NCBI GenBank assembly: GCA_034435455.1 | Contig: DAOTXL010000092.1 | Coordinates: 1 to 64,000 of the forward strand | Origin: DAOTXL01 sp034435455 | GTDB lineage: Bacteria; Chloroflexota; Anaerolineae; JAAYZQ01 | Direction of reading: 5' to 3' | Length of the DNA stretch: 64,000 nt | Shown: one piece after another, positions 29,547 through 37,658 of the stretch | How the letters are laid out: each line of letters starts with the position of its first letter | Position numbering within the stretch: position 1 is the stretch's first letter | Translations under genes and position numbers: made by a program | Notes under the pieces: generated by a model | The model's database searches: none | What the model was told of the DNA's origin: nothing | What the model saw: only the letters and a program-made list of their open reading frames with translations

Positions 29547-31370
29547 TCAGGCCGGCACCAGGTCGGGCACCTTGAACGGGTCATACTCCTGGGCCAGCTC
29601 CTCGCGGAACTGGCGGGTGTACAACCGGTAGTAATGGCCGCGCCGGCGCAGCAGCCCGGCGTGGGTGCCCATCTCGACGATACGGCCATTCTCGATGACC
29701 AGGATGCGGTCGGCGCGCTTGATGGTCGAAAGGCGGTGGGCGATGATAAAACTGGTGCGGCCGCGCATCAGCGCCTCCATGCCCCGCTGGATCAGGTCCT
29801 CGGTCAGGGTGTCCACCGAACTGGTAGCCTCGTCCATGATCAGGATCTCCGGCTGAGCCAGCACTGCCCGCGCCAGGCTGATCAGTTGCTTCTGGCCCAC
29901 CGATAGCAGGTTGCCCCCCTCGCCCACCTCCTCGTCGTAGCCCTTTTCCAGGGTGCGGATAAAGCTATGGGCACCGGCCACCCGCGCCGCATCCTCGATC
30001 TCTTCGTCGCTGGCCTCCAGCCTGCCGTAGCGGATATTCTCGCGGACGGTGCCGGAAAAGAGGTGGGGCGTCTGGAGCACCACGCCGATGCGCGACTGGA
30101 TAGCGTGCAGCGATAGCTCGCGGTAGTCGCGCCCGCCGATGCGGATGGTGCCCCGCCTGGGTTCGTAAAAGCGGCAGATCAGGTTCACAATGGTGGATTT
30201 GCCACCTCCGGTCGGCCCAACCAGGGCAATGGTCTCACCGCACCGGACTTTGAGGTTGAAATCGGTGAGCACCGGCTTGTCCTCCTCGTACCAAAAGGAC
30301 ACGCCGTCGAACTCGATGTCGCCGCGGATCGTGCCGGGGTCTATCGCTCCAGGCCGATCGGTTACCTCCGGCCTGGTATCCAGCAGCGAAAAGATGCGCT
30401 CGGCCGAGGCGATGGCGTGCTGCATCTCGGCATAGACGCGGGCCATCTCCTGGATGGGCCACAGCATAAAGGTCACGTAGGAGACAAAGGCCTGGATGCC
30501 GCCCACCGTCATAGCGCCTACCGTCGCCTGGAGGCCGCCATACCAGACAATGCCGCCCACGGCCACGGCGCTGACGAGCTGAACCACCGGCAAAAAGAGC
30601 GCCGACAGCCAGGCCGCCCGGTAGGCGGCGCGGTACATCTCGCCCGTCAGTACGCCGAACTCGCGCAGGTTCTCTTCCTCGCGGCACAGCGCCTTGACCA
30701 CCCGCACGCCCTGGATGTTCTCATTGTACGAGCTGGTGATCTTGCTGTTCAGTTTCCGCACCCGGCGGAACTCGACCAGGATCTTTTTCTTGAACTGGAC
30801 GGCCACCCACACCAGTACCGGGACGATAAGCAGGACCAGCAGCGCCAGCTTCCAGTTGATGATCACCATGAAATAGACGGCGGTGGCAATGTTCAGCAAC
30901 CCCCACGTGACATCCAGCAGGCCCCAGGTAACCAGCTCGGCGATGCGGTCGGTGTCGGAGGTGACGCGGGCCATGATCCAACCCACCGGCGTGCGGTCGA
31001 AATAGGAGAAGGACAGCTCCTGGAGGTGGTCAAACAACTTTTTGCGCAGGTCGTAGCGGATGCGCTCGCCCAGGATACCGGTCAGAAAGATAAAGCTAAA
31101 CACGCCAACAGCCTGGATGACGATGAGCCAGGCATAGATAGCCACGATGCGCAGCAACGCCGCCTTGTCTCCGGTGACAATGCCCTCGTCTACAATCCGC
31201 TTGCTGAGGAAAGTAAAGTAGGAATCCAGGGCCGAGACAAAAGCCACGGCCAGCACAAAGCCCACCATCCATCGCCAGTGCGGTTTGGCCTGGGCCAGGA
31301 TGCGCAACAGGGTTCGGCTGTTGACTTGGGTCGTAAATTCTTCTTCTTCGAACTCGAATTCGTCGGACAT
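29547..31370 (-). CDS. ABC exporter half-transporter B (catalytic ATPase site)
   Basis: This 607-residue protein has an N-terminal acidic stretch, six membrane segments and one nucleotide-binding domain: Walker A GPTGGGKST, signature L-L-S-V-G-Q-K-Q, and Walker B ILIMDEATSSVD with the catalytic Glu. The signature has Val in place of Gly (LSVGQ), a change typical of the partner that completes a degenerate site. It pairs with the gene 36 nt upstream as a heterodimer, like bacterial TM287/288-type exporters for lipids, drugs or peptides. Confidence 0.93.
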   Translation of the reverse strand: MSDEFEFEEEEFTTQVNSRTLLRILAQAKPHWRWMVGFVLAVAFVSALDSYFTFLSKRIVDEGIVTGDKAALLRIVAIYAWLIVIQAVGVFSFIFLTGILGERIRYDLRKKLFDHLQELSFSYFDRTPVGWIMARVTSDTDRIAELVTWGLLDVTWGLLNIATAVYFMVIINWKLALLVLLIVPVLVWVAVQFKKKILVEFRRVRKLNSKITSSYNENIQGVRVVKALCREEENLREFGVLTGEMYRAAYRAAWLSALFLPVVQLVSAVAVGGIVWYGGLQATVGAMTVGGIQAFVSYVTFMLWPIQEMARVYAEMQHAIASAERIFSLLDTRPEVTDRPGAIDPGTIRGDIEFDGVSFWYEEDKPVLTDFNLKVRCGETIALVGPTGGGKSTIVNLICRFYEPRRGTIRIGGRDYRELSLHAIQSRIGVVLQTPHLFSGTVRENIRYGRLEASDEEIEDAARVAGAHSFIRTLEKGYDEEVGEGGNLLSVGQKQLISLARAVLAQPEILIMDEATSSVDTLTEDLIQRGMEALMRGRTSFIIAHRLSTIKRADRILVIENGRIVEMGTHAGLLRRRGHYYRLYTRQFREELAQEYDPFKVPDLVPA

Positions 31371-31406
31371 GTTCAGCCTTTTTGTCGGGCGGGGTGCCCC
31401 CGGGCC

Positions 31407-33218
31407 CTACGCCAGCGCCAGCTCCTTCTCCAGCTCGGTCTCGATGCGCGCCTGCATGTCGTAGATGCGGCGGTAGATGCCCGGTTGTGCCATCAACTCC
31501 TCGTGAGTGCCGCGCTGCACGATCCGCCCATGGTCCAGCACCAGGATCAGGTCGGCGTTCATCAGGCTCTGGATGCGGTGAGCGATGATAAAGGTGGTGC
31601 GGCCCTGCATCAGGTGGGCCAGCGCCTGGCGGATCTCGGCCTCGGTCTCGGTATCCACCGACGAGGTGGAATCGTCGAGGATCAGGATGCGCGGGTCTTT
31701 GAGCAGGGTGCGGGCAATGGCCACCCGCTGTTTCTGCCCCCCGGAGAGGGTCACCCCCTTTTCGCCGACCAGCGTGTCGTAGCCGTTGGGGAAACCGACG
31801 ATGGTGTCGTGGATGGCGGCCGCACGGGCGGCGGCCTCGACCTCGGCATCGGTCACCTCCCGGCCCACGCCGTAGCAGATATTCTCGCGGATGGTGCGCG
31901 AAAAGAGGAACGGCTCCTGTTCGACGATGCCGATCTGTTGCCGCAGGTAGTGGCGCGGATAGTCCTTCAACTCGACGCCATCGAGCTTCAGGCTGCCGCC
32001 GGTGTATTCGTAGAAACGGGGCAGCAGATTGACCAGCGTCGTCTTGCCCGAACCGGTCGGCCCCAGCAGGGCCACAGCCTGCCCCGGCTCGACCCGGAAG
32101 CTGATCCCCTCCAGCATCGGGCTGCCATCTTCATACTGAAAGCCCACGTCGTGGAAGCTGACCTCCCCCCGCACGCAACCGGGCGGGAGATACCGGCCCT
32201 CTTCCAGCGGCTCCTCCTCCTCACGGATGACCCTGGCCACTCGCTCGTACGAGACCAGCCCGGTGGACATCTGCACGATGAGGCGGCCCAGGTTCCGCAT
32301 CGGCCAGATGAGCCACAGCACCAGACCGACATAGGCCAGATAGTCGCCGACGGTGATCGTGCCGCCGATGGTCATCAGCGCCCCGGCAAAGTAGCCACCC
32401 AGCATCTGCAGGCCGCAGATAATGTCCGACACCGGCCAGAAGAGGGAGTGCATGATCAGCAGCCGTCGCCCGCGCAGGAACTTTTCCCAGTTTTCCTTCT
32501 CGAATTTATCCTTTTCGTACTCCTGCCGGGCAAAGGCTTTGACCACCCGCACCCCCGTCAGGTTTTCCTGGAGCGTCGTCTGGAGCACGCCATCCTGCTC
32601 CTGGAACGCCTCGTAGACGACCGTGAGCTTGCGGAAGAACAAGACCGAGGTGAGCACCACCAACGGCACGACGACGACCGACAGCAAGGCCAGTCGCCAG
32701 TTGAGGGCAAGCAGGGCCACGAAATTGACCAGGAACAACAGCGCAATGCGCCCCACCCCGATCGCCTGATCGGCGAAGAAGCGGCGCACGGCATCCACAT
32801 CAGAGGTGGAGCGCTGGATCAGTTCGCCGGTGGGCGTGTGGTCGTGGTAGGTGAACGACAGGCGCTGGATGTGGTCGAACAGATAGTTGCGCAGCCGCCG
32901 GGCGATCCCCTCCGAAGTCTGGGCGGCCAGCTTGCCGCTCAGAAAGGTAAAAGCACCCTGGACCAGGGCCAGCCCGATGAACCCCAGGGCAATGAGCGGC
33001 AACAGGCCCGTCCTGGCTTCCTGGCCCAGCACCCGGTCCACGAACTGGCCCAACAGCAGGTAGGTGGCGGTGCGGGCCAGGGCCGCAATGCCCAGGCTGA
33101 GGTTGGCCCACAGGTAGGGCCAACGAAAGCCGGCCATCATCCGCCACAGGCCGACCAGCCGTTTCTGAGCGACGGCGCTCTTCAGGTCAAAGGGGAAGGC
33201 AGCCGCATCTGCAGACAA
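31407..33218 (-). CDS. ABC exporter half-transporter A (degenerate Walker B)
   Basis: This half-transporter of about 603 residues has six membrane segments and a nucleotide-binding domain: Walker A GPTGSGKTT, a canonical LSGGQKQR signature, and Walker B ILILDDSTSSVD, in which Asp replaces the catalytic Glu. Its own ATP site, closed by the partner's LSVGQ, is therefore the degenerate one, while the partner's site is active. The start is uncertain: the TTG at 33218 has GGAGG nine bases upstream, and the frame is open further. A promoter lies at 33289-33317. Confidence 0.9.
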   Translation of the reverse strand: MSADAAAFPFDLKSAVAQKRLVGLWRMMAGFRWPYLWANLSLGIAALARTATYLLLGQFVDRVLGQEARTGLLPLIALGFIGLALVQGAFTFLSGKLAAQTSEGIARRLRNYLFDHIQRLSFTYHDHTPTGELIQRSTSDVDAVRRFFADQAIGVGRIALLFLVNFVALLALNWRLALLSVVVVPLVVLTSVLFFRKLTVVYEAFQEQDGVLQTTLQENLTGVRVVKAFARQEYEKDKFEKENWEKFLRGRRLLIMHSLFWPVSDIICGLQMLGGYFAGALMTIGGTITVGDYLAYVGLVLWLIWPMRNLGRLIVQMSTGLVSYERVARVIREEEEPLEEGRYLPPGCVRGEVSFHDVGFQYEDGSPMLEGISFRVEPGQAVALLGPTGSGKTTLVNLLPRFYEYTGGSLKLDGVELKDYPRHYLRQQIGIVEQEPFLFSRTIRENICYGVGREVTDAEVEAAARAAAIHDTIVGFPNGYDTLVGEKGVTLSGGQKQRVAIARTLLKDPRILILDDSTSSVDTETEAEIRQALAHLMQGRTTFIIAHRIQSLMNADLILVLDHGRIVQRGTHEELMAQPGIYRRIYDMQARIETELEKELALA

Positions 33219-33288
33219 GGGAACAGGCCTCCATAAAGATATCGGCGACCCCGATGCATGTTGCACACTGGAGCCGCTCAGGCAAACT

Positions 33289-33317
33289 ATTATACTGCAA
33301 AACAGGGAAATGGCCAA
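33289..33317 (-). promoter_or_regulatory. Promoter of the ABC exporter pair
   Basis: TATAAT (33289-33294), a perfect -10, lies 17 bp from TTGGCC (33312-33317). The start point would be about 65 nt upstream of the TTG start. This fits a transcript of the two exporter genes. The rest of the gap 33219-33426 holds only a palindrome GTGCCTGGCAC near 33411 with no T tract. Confidence 0.7.
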
Positions 33318-33426
33318 CTATGGGCAGGGGCAACGCACCCGGCCTGTCTGTGCGGCCGCCCTGCCTCCAGAAAGGTATAAACGCCCGACACCTTCAGCGC
33401 GTCAGTTCAGGTGCCAGGCACTTTCC

Positions 33427-34065
33427 TCAGTCAAAGGCCGTGGGCCGGTTGGGGTCCCGCAGGTGGGCCAGCACCTCGGACAGGTGCCGCGGGTGGGTGC
33501 GGTTGGAAGAGAGCGGCGGCAGGTCGTCGAAGGGAAAGAACTGGACGGCCAGCGTTTCGTGGCTGGGCCGCGCCTGGCCGCCGGTGATGTCGCACAGGAA
33601 AATGACCTTGTAGGCGTGATAGAACTCCAACGGCCGGCCATCGCGGTTGGCGTCGAACACGCCGACCACTTTGCGGGGTGCCACGTAAAAGCCGCTCTCC
33701 TCCCATACTTCGCGCACCACCATCTCGGAGGGCCGCTCGCCCACTTCGGCCCAGCCGCCGGGCATGGCCCAACACCCATCGTTGCGTTCCTGCACCAGCA
33801 GGATGGCGCCGTCACGGACCACCGCCCCCCGCACGTCCACCTTGGGGGTGGCGTACCCAAGTTGCGACAGAAAGCCGTCGAGCACCGGTTGCAGCGCCAG
33901 CCGGGCATGTTCGTGGACGATCTCGGCGGCGATCTCGCTCAGGCGGCGGTAGCGCTGCGTCTCGTACTCGTTGCGGCTGTAGGTCAGGCCGGTTTGGCTC
34001 AGGGCCTGGAGTTCCCGCGCCCAGGCCAGCCAGCGCGGCAGTTCCGCGCCACCGGCGGCTGTCAC
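33427..34065 (-). CDS. Nudix hydrolase with N-terminal helical domain
   Basis: This 212-residue protein has a complete Nudix box from GGWAEVGERPSEMVVR on to REVWEESG at residues about 107-127. About 65 N-terminal residues form a helical domain (LQALSQTGLTYSRNEYETQR) seen in ADP-ribose or nucleoside-diphosphate-linked Nudix hydrolases. It cleaves X-linked nucleoside diphosphates with Mg2+. Its start overlaps the stop of the upstream metallo-beta-lactamase gene by 4 nt. Confidence 0.9.
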   Translation of the reverse strand: MTAAGGAELPRWLAWARELQALSQTGLTYSRNEYETQRYRRLSEIAAEIVHEHARLALQPVLDGFLSQLGYATPKVDVRGAVVRDGAILLVQERNDGCWAMPGGWAEVGERPSEMVVREVWEESGFYVAPRKVVGVFDANRDGRPLEFYHAYKVIFLCDITGGQARPSHETLAVQFFPFDDLPPLSSNRTHPRHLSEVLAHLRDPNRPTAFD

Positions 34066-34703
34066 CTGGCCTCCAGCACGATGGTCCGCCCCTCGTACAG
34101 GGAACTGAAACGGGCGCCATCGTCGGCTGTGCCAATGCCGGACCCGTAGTGCATCGGCACGACGATCTGAGGTTTGATGGTACGGGCTGCCTCGACCGCC
34201 TCCTCAACGGTCATCACATAGGTGCCGCTCACCGGCAACAGCGCCACATCGCAGGCGATATCGGCCATCTCCGGGATCGAGTCGGTGTCGCCGGCAAAGT
34301 AGAGCCGCACCCCCTCCACGGTGACCACGTAGCCCACATGTTCGGCTTCGCGGGGATGGAAGGGCACGCCCGGCTCGCGGAACTTGTTGACGTTGTAGGC
34401 CCGCACCGCCTCGATCTCGACGCCGGCAACCCTCAGGCGGTCGCCGGGGCGGATGGCCTGCGCTCCCTTGAGTTTCTGCGCCGCGCTGCCGCCGGCCACC
34501 ACCACCGTCCTGGGTCCACTGACCTTCTTTATGTCATCGGGGGAACAGTGATCATAGTGTTCGTGGCTGACCAGCACCAGGTCGGCGACCGGCAGCCGGC
34601 CCTTGAGCTGCCAGGGGTCAAAGTAGATGACCGGTGGCCCCTCCAACCGGAAGGTATCGTGGCCCAGCCAATGCATTTTTTTCACCAGTTCTTCCGCATT
34701 CAT
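34062..34703 (-). CDS. UPF0173-type metal-dependent hydrolase (metallo-beta-lactamase fold)
   Basis: This 213-residue protein has the fold's metal motif SHEHYDHCSPDD near 46-57, FAGDTDSIPEMADI carrying the later Asp, and a C-terminal PMHYG. This matches the UPF0173 group, which resembles N-acyl-phosphatidylethanolamine phospholipase D and UlaG-type enzymes. The natural substrate of most members is unknown. The ribosome site is AAAGGAG. It overlaps the Nudix gene by 4 nt. Confidence 0.9.
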   Translation of the reverse strand: MNAEELVKKMHWLGHDTFRLEGPPVIYFDPWQLKGRLPVADLVLVSHEHYDHCSPDDIKKVSGPRTVVVAGGSAAQKLKGAQAIRPGDRLRVAGVEIEAVRAYNVNKFREPGVPFHPREAEHVGYVVTVEGVRLYFAGDTDSIPEMADIACDVALLPVSGTYVMTVEEAVEAARTIKPQIVVPMHYGSGIGTADDGARFSSLYEGRTIVLEAR

Positions 34704-34718
34704 TGTTTGTCACTCCTT

Positions 34719-35267
34719 TCAAAATTGTTCACCAGCGGCCAACCGTTCGATCTGCTGCACCTGCACCGCCGTAGGGCGGATAAAGGGGCGGACCTCCCGG
34801 ATGAGCGTCCAGGCCTGGCCGGGGGTCAGGCCGGTGCTGACCAGGTAGGCGGCGGCCATCGTGGCGGCCCGGCCCACACCCGACTTGCAGTGGATGTACA
34901 CCCCTCCGCCGCCGGCGATCTCTTCGGCGATAAAGGCTGCCCCCCGGCGCAACTGCTCCAGCGTCGGGGCCTGGTCATCCACGGTCGGCAGGTGCAGGTA
35001 GCGCGGTGGAGCAATACCGTGGTCGTTGTCATCGAACTCGACGCGCAGGTTGACCACCGCGGTGATGCCCCGCGCCGCCAGGGTCGGCCAGCCGCGCCGC
35101 CGGTATTGCCCGCCGACGTGCAACTGGGGGGTGATCTGGCTGACGCGGCGGATGGGCGCGCCGCTGAGAATCCGGGCCAGGTGATCGGCGGCCCACAGCA
35201 CCGTCACCGGCAGGCCCTGCCCGATGAGCCGCTGCCCCAGGATTCTCAACCCTTTTACAAGCATCAT
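34719..35267 (-). CDS. Dual-specificity-type protein phosphatase
   Basis: This 182-residue protein has the phosphatase loop HCKSGVGRAATMAAAYL (Cys nucleophile and Arg both present), preceded by a WPTLAARGITAVVNLR region and the general-acid region ending LHLPTVDDQAPT. It belongs to the DSP family that removes phosphate from proteins, lipids or nucleotides. The hydrophobic N-terminus (VTVLWAADHLARIL) may attach to membrane. It lies between the SH3 protein and the UPF0173 gene. Confidence 0.88.
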   Translation of the reverse strand: MMLVKGLRILGQRLIGQGLPVTVLWAADHLARILSGAPIRRVSQITPQLHVGGQYRRRGWPTLAARGITAVVNLRVEFDDNDHGIAPPRYLHLPTVDDQAPTLEQLRRGAAFIAEEIAGGGGVYIHCKSGVGRAATMAAAYLVSTGLTPGQAWTLIREVRPFIRPTAVQVQQIERLAAGEQF

Positions 35268-35298
35268 GCGTTCCAGACACGCCCTGAACAGACAGCCG

Positions 35299-35877
35299 CT
35301 ATGGCTGTCCTGTCTTCAGGGCCAGCCAGTTGGCGACCCCCCAGCCTTCCTTGCCTTCGGGGGAGCGCAATTTCCACCACACGTAGCCGTCAGCCTCCAC
35401 AGGGCCTTCCAGAACGGTCAGCACGGTCCCCTCTTTGACGGTAACCTCGATCCGGGAGTAGGTTGTCGGCTGCTGACGCAGGTTCAACCCGGCTCCCTGG
35501 GTGCCCTGAACCACGACCGTTGCCCCCGGTGCGATCTCGGTAAAGGGGAGTGGCTCGGCCGTGCCGGCAATGGGCAGCACTACCGTCGCCGTCGGCGTCT
35601 GGACGACGATGGCCGTCGGCGTCCGGGTGGCCGTGGGGGAGGGCTGCTGTGTGGCCGTCACAGCCGGGGTTGGGGTCCCTTTGCCGCCGCCCTTGATGGC
35701 CTTGACGATCAAGACCAACCCCACACACAGAAGGATGAGGATCCCCACCAGGATGGCCAGCAACGCCCACGGGGGCAGGGTCACCCGCCGCCGCCTGGCG
35801 TGGGGCCGGGGCTTTTTGTTGGGCGATTCCCAGGGGCGGTCGCTCCACTCACCGGGTCCGGCATCATATTGTGTCAT
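35299..35877 (-). CDS. Single-pass membrane protein with extracellular SH3 domain
   Basis: This 192-residue protein has a basic N-terminal cytoplasmic part, one membrane helix (ALLAILVGILILLCVGLVLI, residues about 38-57), a Thr/Pro linker and a bacterial SH3-like domain (GLNLRQQPTTYSRIEVTVK, WWKLRSPEGKEGW). Such domains bind cell-wall or glycan ligands. The linker and topology suggest it faces outward. The ribosome site is GGAGGGGG. Confidence 0.85.
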   Translation of the reverse strand: MTQYDAGPGEWSDRPWESPNKKPRPHARRRRVTLPPWALLAILVGILILLCVGLVLIVKAIKGGGKGTPTPAVTATQQPSPTATRTPTAIVVQTPTATVVLPIAGTAEPLPFTEIAPGATVVVQGTQGAGLNLRQQPTTYSRIEVTVKEGTVLTVLEGPVEADGYVWWKLRSPEGKEGWGVANWLALKTGQP

Positions 35878-35901
35878 AGTCGCATCCCCCTCCTCACGAT
35901 T

Positions 35902-37638
35902 TCAAAGCTTCCGCCGCGCGATCCGGGCCTGTCGCCAGGCGCGGAGTTGCTCCAGGGTCATGGTATTGAGCACGTCGGCGGCCGTGGCCCAGCCGCGGCG
36001 GGCCGTCGCCAGGCCAAAGGGCAGGTTATCCAGCCCGCCGGGATAGTGGGCGTCGCTGTTGATGGCCAGCTTGAGGCCCAGCCCGACCGCCCGCCGCACG
36101 TGCACGTCGTCCAGGTCCAGGCGGTTGGGTGTGCTGTTGACCTCCATCGCCGTGCCGGTCTCGACGGCGGCGCGAAAGATGGCCTCCAGGTCCACGGCGC
36201 TCTCTTCGCGCTGGCCCAGGATGCGCCCCGATGGATGGCCGATGACGTCCACGTAGGGGCAATGCAGCGCCTTCAGCACGCGGGCCGTGATCTGCGCCGG
36301 GTCCTGCCGCAGCGAGGTGTGCACCGAGGCGATGACGAAATCCAGCCCGGCCAGCACTTCCTCGGGCAGGTCCAGGCTGCCATCGGCCTTGATCTCCAAT
36401 TCACAGCCCTGGAGCAGGACCAGGTCATCCCACTGCCGGTTCAGAGCCTCGATCTCGGCCCGCTGTTGGCGCAACCGCTCCGGAGTCAGGCCGCGCGCCA
36501 CGCCCAGGCCGTGGGTGTGGTCCGAGACCACCAGGTAGCGGTAGCCCCTGGCCCGCGCCGCCGCGGCCATCTCGGCCAGGGTGGCGGCCCCATCGCTCCA
36601 GTCGGTGTGGATGTGCAGATCGCCTTGGATGTCGTCCCAGGTGACCAGGCGGGGCAGCTCGCCGGCCAGGGCGGCCTGGATCTCCCCCCGGTCTTCGCGC
36701 AATTCGGGCGGGATCCAGGGCAGGCCGAGCATCCCATATACCTCCTCTTCCGTCCGGCACAGGATTTCACGACCATCCGGCCGCTTAAAGCCATACTCGC
36801 TCAGGCTGAGGCCCTGTTTCTGGGCCAGTTCGCGCAGCCGGACGTTGTGGGCCTGGCTGCCGGTGAAATATTGCAACGCCGCCCCCCAGCGCCCCGGCTC
36901 CAGCACCCGCAGGTCGGCCTGGAGGCCGTTGTGCAACCGGACGCTGGTCTTGGTCAGGCCGCTGAGGAGCAGTTCGGCCACGCGGGGATGGCCGCTAAAA
37001 GCACGCATGACCGCCGCTGGGGCGTCGGAGGCAGCCAACAGGTCTATGTCGCCGACGGTGGAGCGCATCCGCCGCAGGCTGCCGGCCACAGCGACTTCCT
37101 GCACCTCCGGACAGTGCGCCTTCAGCCCGTCCAGCAGGTCGGCGGCCACCGGCCAGGCGGTCCCCAATGGGATGCGGCCGCTGCGGCCGTAGAGCGATTC
37201 GATGCCGGCCAAAATCCTGGCCTCCGACCTGGCCCCCAGCCCCGGCAGCGTGCGCAGCTTTCCGGCCCGCGCCGCCTGTTCCACCTCGGCCACACTCTGC
37301 AGGCCCAACCGTTCCCACAGCAGCCTGGCCGTCTTGGGCCCCACCTCAGGGATCTCCAGCAGAGCGACGACGCCGGGCGGCACCCGCTCCTGCAGCCGCT
37401 CATAGAACTCCAGCCGGCCGGTGGTCAGCAACTCGCCGATCTTTTCCTCAATAGCCTCACCGATGCCGGGGATCTCCCGCAGGGTGCCGGCCTGCCAGCA
37501 GGCCCGGAGATCCTGCCCCAGGTTCAAGATATTCTCGGCGGCACGGCGGTAGGCCAGAACCTTGAAGCGGTTCTCACCCAGGATATCCAGCATGTCGGCG
37601 ATGCGCTGGAAAATCTCGGCGATCTCGCGGTTGGTCAA
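35902..37638 (-). CDS. polX: DNA polymerase/3'-5' exonuclease PolX
   Basis: This 578-residue protein has the PolX layout: N-terminal helix-hairpin-helix region (GIGEAIEEKIGELL), an X-family polymerase palm with VAGSLRR and V-G-D-I-D-L-L (Asp pair), a third Asp in ADLRVLE, then a C-terminal PHP exonuclease with DLHIHTDWSDG, SDHTHGLG, ASVHTS, GHPSGR and NSDAHYP metal ligands. It acts in base-excision repair and gap filling. It starts at a TTG at 37638 behind AGGAGGAAG. All catalytic residues I can check are present. Confidence 0.95.
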   Translation of the reverse strand: MTNREIAEIFQRIADMLDILGENRFKVLAYRRAAENILNLGQDLRACWQAGTLREIPGIGEAIEEKIGELLTTGRLEFYERLQERVPPGVVALLEIPEVGPKTARLLWERLGLQSVAEVEQAARAGKLRTLPGLGARSEARILAGIESLYGRSGRIPLGTAWPVAADLLDGLKAHCPEVQEVAVAGSLRRMRSTVGDIDLLAASDAPAAVMRAFSGHPRVAELLLSGLTKTSVRLHNGLQADLRVLEPGRWGAALQYFTGSQAHNVRLRELAQKQGLSLSEYGFKRPDGREILCRTEEEVYGMLGLPWIPPELREDRGEIQAALAGELPRLVTWDDIQGDLHIHTDWSDGAATLAEMAAAARARGYRYLVVSDHTHGLGVARGLTPERLRQQRAEIEALNRQWDDLVLLQGCELEIKADGSLDLPEEVLAGLDFVIASVHTSLRQDPAQITARVLKALHCPYVDVIGHPSGRILGQREESAVDLEAIFRAAVETGTAMEVNSTPNRLDLDDVHVRRAVGLGLKLAINSDAHYPGGLDNLPFGLATARRGWATAADVLNTMTLEQLRAWRQARIARRKL

Positions 37639-37658
37639 AGACTTCCTCCTGCCCCCTT

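Noticed and set aside
30417..33236. 939-codon plus-strand open frame
   Set aside because: It is antisense to the two ABC exporter genes with no recognisable motif, the same codon-usage artefact.
33405..33425. Intrinsic terminator after the Nudix gene (GTGCCTGGCAC palindrome)
   Set aside because: The stem is short and no T tract follows on the transcript.
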